DNA from: Flavobacteriales bacterium
GTDB lineage: Bacteria > Bacteroidota > Bacteroidia > Flavobacteriales_C > GCA-002722245
Length of the DNA: 64,000 nucleotides
Assembly: GCA_002717515.1 (NCBI GenBank)
Contig: PBEC01000001.1
Location: 66,960-130,959 of the forward strand
Direction of reading: 5' to 3'
A program made the translations under genes and the position numbers. Positions 60,961 to 64,000 of this stretch are shown one piece after another (the stretch's first letter is position 1; every line of letters starts with the position of its first letter). The notes below the pieces were generated by a model. That model ran no database searches. It saw only the letters and a list, made by a program, of their open reading frames with translations, and had not been told where the DNA came from.

Positions 60961-61063
60961 TCTTTGAATGCAAAATTAGATAAATAATCTTTTGGCTTTA
61001 AGTCCTCTTCACCGGACTTTTTCCGGGACAAAGTTATTATATTTACATCCATAAATTTTACGG

Positions 61064-62773
61064 ATGGCACAGAATTTAAGTGAGCAGGAACTTCAAAGAA
61101 GAGAAAAGTTAGACCGATTAAGAGCTTTAGGCGTTGAGCCTTATCCAGCAGCAGAGTTTAAAGTTGATTGTTCAGCTGAAGATATATTAAAGAATTACGA
61201 AAGCAATAAAACACTTTATAAAGCAGTAAGTTTTGCGGGTAGAATTATGAGAAGAAGGATGCAAGGAAAGGCTGCATTCGTTGAAATGCAGGATGTTTCT
61301 GCGAGAATTCAAGTATATTTTAACCGCGATGAGATTTGTCCAGGTGACGATAAAACCATGTATAATGAAGTGTTTAAGAAACTTATTGATACAGGTGATA
61401 TTATTGGAGTTAAAGGTTATGTCTTTACAACTCAGGTAGGAGAAATCACGATTCACGCCAATGAATTTGTATTATTAACAAAATCGGTTAAACCTCTTCC
61501 TCAACCAAAAGTTGATGCGGAGGGTAAAGAATATGATTCATTTACTGATCCAGAACAGAGATATCGTCAGCGTTATGTTGATTTAAATGTGAACCCTGAG
61601 ATAAGAGAAACTTTTGTTCAAAGAACTCAGTTGGTGAATACCATGAGGAGCTATTTATCCGAGAAGGGATATTTAGAAGTTGAAACACCTATTTTACAAC
61701 CCATTTATGGAGGAGCCGCCGCACGGCCATTTAAAACTCATCACAATACATTGGATATGACATTGTATTTGAGAATTGCTAATGAGTTGTATTTAAAGAA
61801 ATTGATTGTTGGAGGATTCGATGGTGTTTTTGAATTTGCCAAGGATTTTCGTAACGAGGGAATGAGTAGGTTCCATAATCCAGAATTTACTCAAATGGAA
61901 CTTTATGTTGCTTATAAGGATTACAACTGGATGATGGATATGGTTGAAGAGATGGTTGAAAAAATAGCACTAGTTCTTCATGGAGATACAAAAGTTCAAG
62001 TAGGTGAAAATGAAATCAACTTTGCTCGCCCTTGGAAGCGTTATACTATGTTTGAGGCTATTGAAGAATATACAGGAATTGATATTTCTGAAATGAATGA
62101 GTCTCAATTGAGATCCACAGCGGAAAAATTAAATGTACCCGTTGATGCAACGATGGGTAAAGGAAAATTGATTGATGAAATTTTTGGAGAAAAGTGTGAG
62201 GGGTTATTAATACAGCCAACTTTCATTACCGACTATCCGGTTGAAATGTCTCCACTGGCAAAAAAACATAGAGAAAAAGAGGGACTCGTGGAGCGATTCG
62301 AATGCATATGTAATGGAAAAGAAATTTGTAACGCATATTCTGAATTGAATGATCCGATTGATCAAAGAAAACGATTTGAAGAGCAATTGGAGCTTGGAAA
62401 GCGAGGGGACGATGAAGCTATGGTTCTGGATGAGGATTTTTTGAGGTCTATTGAGTATGGTATGCCTCCTACAGCTGGTCTTGGTATAGGGATTGACCGC
62501 TTAGCAATGATTATGACTAATTCCAGTTCAATTCAAGATGTTTTATTTTTTCCTCAAATGAAACCTGAAAAAAGAGGTCCTGAACTTGGAGAGAATGAAA
62601 AGTTAATTTATGAAATTGTAAAAAAGGAATGTAAAATCGAATTGGGCCTTTTAAAGGCTCAAGTTGATTTGAGTAATAAAAAATGGGACAAGGCTATAAA
62701 AGGGTTGGCCAATCAAGGGTTAACCAAAGTAAATAAAACTGATCAGGGCTTGTTTATAGAGTTGGTCGGTTAG
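61064..62773 (+). CDS. lysS: Lysyl-tRNA synthetase (class II)
   Basis: The product has 569 residues. The N-terminal OB fold (about 55-150, with [19 protein letters not shown]) binds the anticodon. The catalytic core shows [20 protein letters not shown]-type [18 protein letters not shown], motif 2 [20 protein letters not shown] and motif 3 [17 protein letters not shown]-terminal extension of about 65 residues after the core (from [12 protein letters not shown]) is helical, as in other Bacteroidota LysS. It is followed by gpsA after 39 nt. Confidence 0.97.
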   Translation: MAQNLSEQELQRREKLDRLRALGVEPYPAAEFKVDCSAEDILKNYESNKTLYKAVSFAGRIMRRRMQGKAAFVEMQDVSARIQVYFNRDEICPGDDKTMYNEVFKKLIDTGDIIGVKGYVFTTQVGEITIHANEFVLLTKSVKPLPQPKVDAEGKEYDSFTDPEQRYRQRYVDLNVNPEIRETFVQRTQLVNTMRSYLSEKGYLEVETPILQPIYGGAAARPFKTHHNTLDMTLYLRIANELYLKKLIVGGFDGVFEFAKDFRNEGMSRFHNPEFTQMELYVAYKDYNWMMDMVEEMVEKIALVLHGDTKVQVGENEINFARPWKRYTMFEAIEEYTGIDISEMNESQLRSTAEKLNVPVDATMGKGKLIDEIFGEKCEGLLIQPTFITDYPVEMSPLAKKHREKEGLVERFECICNGKEICNAYSELNDPIDQRKRFEEQLELGKRGDDEAMVLDEDFLRSIEYGMPPTAGLGIGIDRLAMIMTNSSSIQDVLFFPQMKPEKRGPELGENEKLIYEIVKKECKIELGLLKAQVDLSNKKWDKAIKGLANQGLTKVNKTDQGLFIELVG

Positions 62774-62812
62774 TACTTAATATATATCCATGCCAAAAAG
62801 TAAATTTAATTT

Positions 62813-63817
62813 ATGTTGTCGGATTCAAAAATAGCAATATTGGGCGGTGGAAGTTGGGCGACAGCTTTGGCTAAAATCATTCTTAACAATACAAAAAATA
62901 TAAATTGGTGGGTCCGAAGACAAGAAACAGCAGAACACCTTTTAAATTTTGGTCATAATCCGAATTACATATCTTCTATTGAATTTGATCAATCCAAATT
63001 GAATGTTTCCACTAACTTAAAAGAGACGATTAATAATTCTGATGTTCTTTTTTTGGTAATTCCATCCGCTTTTCTTCATACTGAGTTTGTAAACGCAAAA
63101 ATTACAGCTGAGGACTTAAAAGACAAAATAATTGTTTCCGCAATCAAAGGTATTATTCCAGAGTTTACGTTAATTCCGGCAGCGTATTTAAATGATCAGT
63201 TTAGAGTGGAGTACAACAATATGGCGATTGTCGCAGGTCCATGTCATGCCGAAGAAGTTGCTCATGAGCGGCTATCTTATTTAACTATCGCAACTCCAAC
63301 TCGGGGAAGAGCGCATGCAATTGGTGATTTACTGAAATGTCGTTATATAAATGTCAACCGAAATGATGATTTAGTAGGGACTGAGTACAGTGCAATTATG
63401 AAAAATGTTTATTCTATTGCAGCTGGCATTTGTTTTGGCATCGGATACGGAGATAATTTTATGGCTGTTCTCATATCCAATGCAATTCGTGAAACAGAAC
63501 AGTTTGTTGATTGTGTATATCCTAAGCATAGAGATGTGAAAACATCAGCCTACTTGGGAGACTTACTCGTAACGGCCTATTCGCAATATTCTCGAAATAG
63601 AACTTTTGGTAATATGATAGGGAAAGGATATTCAGTAAAATTTGCTAAGTTGGAAATGAAGATGGTTGCTGAGGGGTATTATGCTTCTAAATGCGTTAAC
63701 GATATTCAAAATAAGTTTGAATTGAATCTTCCAATAGCTGATGCGGTATATCAATGTCTGTATGAAGGTAAGAATCCAAAAAAAACATTCAAAGCCATAC
63801 AGAGTCTCTTGAAATAG
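62813..63817 (+). CDS. gpsA: NAD(P)H-dependent glycerol-3-phosphate dehydrogenase
   Basis: The product has 334 residues. It reduces dihydroxyacetone phosphate to sn-glycerol 3-phosphate for phospholipid synthesis. The dinucleotide motif is IAILGGGSWATALAKII. Further blocks are LFLVIPSAFLHTEF, the catalytic-Lys region SAIKGIIPE and IMKNVYSIAAGICFGIGYGDN. SAYLGDLLVTAYSQYSRNRTFG matches the substrate-binding block. It probably forms an operon with lysS and converges on the partial gene at the right edge. Confidence 0.96.
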   Translation: MLSDSKIAILGGGSWATALAKIILNNTKNINWWVRRQETAEHLLNFGHNPNYISSIEFDQSKLNVSTNLKETINNSDVLFLVIPSAFLHTEFVNAKITAEDLKDKIIVSAIKGIIPEFTLIPAAYLNDQFRVEYNNMAIVAGPCHAEEVAHERLSYLTIATPTRGRAHAIGDLLKCRYINVNRNDDLVGTEYSAIMKNVYSIAAGICFGIGYGDNFMAVLISNAIRETEQFVDCVYPKHRDVKTSAYLGDLLVTAYSQYSRNRTFGNMIGKGYSVKFAKLEMKMVAEGYYASKCVNDIQNKFELNLPIADAVYQCLYEGKNPKKTFKAIQSLLK

Positions 63818-63822
63818 AAAAT

Positions 63823-64000
63823 ATTACCGTTTTATCTTAGGATTTTTTTTGGTTTTCCCGCTTTGAACTCTTTATGGTAATAAGGCTCAAAATATGCTGT
63901 ATCTTCAAAATCCTGATTTTGAAATTTTTTAAAAGCAAGAGGAATAAGGTTTTTGGCGGATGTTTTTTGTTCTGGAAGATAAGTCCATTTAGGATTAACA
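63823..64000 (-). CDS. Partial gene at the right edge (3' end, unknown product)
   Basis: An open frame enters from the right edge and ends at the stop 63823-63825, giving a C-terminal 58 residues. The sequence reads like a real protein (NPKWTYLPEQKTSAKNLIPL, then FEDTAYFEPYYHKEFKAG) with a strongly basic end (KPKKIPKIKR). It converges on gpsA with a 5-nt gap. I do not recognise the family from this fragment. Confidence 0.6.

Noticed and set aside
61012-61026. CCGGA-CTTTT-TCCGG upstream of lysS as a T-box or riboswitch
   Set aside because: It is only a 5-bp stem with a small loop; no T-box sequence or other conserved element is visible.

Overview
The window is a compact, AT-rich chromosomal segment from a member of the Bacteroidota, most likely class Flavobacteriia. 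The evidence is a type IX secretion sorting domain on the 1112-residue beta-propeller protein, a DUF5686 outer-membrane protein, Bacteroidota-type promoters (TTG, 17-23 nt, TAnnTTTG), an RprX/RprY-like two-component pair, the purH-mreBCD-mrdA-rodA arrangement, and many small lipoproteins. No phage, insertion sequence, CRISPR array, rRNA or tRNA was found. About 60 genes fill nearly all of the sequence, and neighbouring reading frames often touch or overlap by a few bases.

Layout. 1-6.3 kb: envelope proteins (partial cyclophilin lipoprotein, DUF5686, beta-barrel protein), rsmI, ferritin and a PAP2-like membrane protein. 6.3-13.1 kb: rpoN, an AsmA-like protein with an orphan histidine kinase, and purD. 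13.3-19 kb: translation genes (rplM-rpsI-rpsB-tsf, then pyrH-frr) and purH. 19-24.8 kb: the rod-shape cluster mreB, mreC, mreD, mrdA, rodA. 24.8-30 kb: an orphan LuxE-like acyl-protein synthetase, a lipoprotein, a Na/Pi cotransporter and a divergent PhoB/PhoR-like pair. 30-36.4 kb: a polyprenyl synthase, rlmN, metG, a trans-sulfuration enzyme and a TrkA-type K+ regulator. 36.4-42.2 kb is the most accessory-looking part: two tandem copies of a cysteine-rich lipoprotein, a sulfotransferase, a DsbA-like protein and the large secreted beta-propeller protein. 42.4-50.4 kb: rnpA, an S41 protease, an O-antigen ligase-like protein, the RprXY-like pair, serS, rpmA and rplU. 50.6-59.5 kb: a heavy-metal-binding lipoprotein, ctaA, a pterin dehydratase, a methyltransferase, an M28 peptidase, an adenylating enzyme, mutS2, a DUF2461 protein and two S4-domain proteins. 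60-64 kb: a glycosyltransferase 9 protein, lysS, gpsA and a partial gene.

The best candidate for something undescribed is the 470-nt gene-free stretch at 59521-59991. It holds two tandem 61-nt copies of a structured element on the + strand. Each copy forms two hairpins, and the substitutions between copies fall in loops or preserve pairing, including one C-G to T-A double change. A plausible promoter lies upstream and a T-tract follows the last hairpin, so it looks like an independently transcribed small RNA of about 250 nt. Other points of interest are start codons placed 4-5 nt after a -7 promoter box (probable leaderless mRNAs), an in-frame amber codon before the PAP2-like gene, and the duplicated lipoproteins, which share a 61-nt identical block.

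All assignments come from reading the sequence and recalled family motifs. No database search was run.
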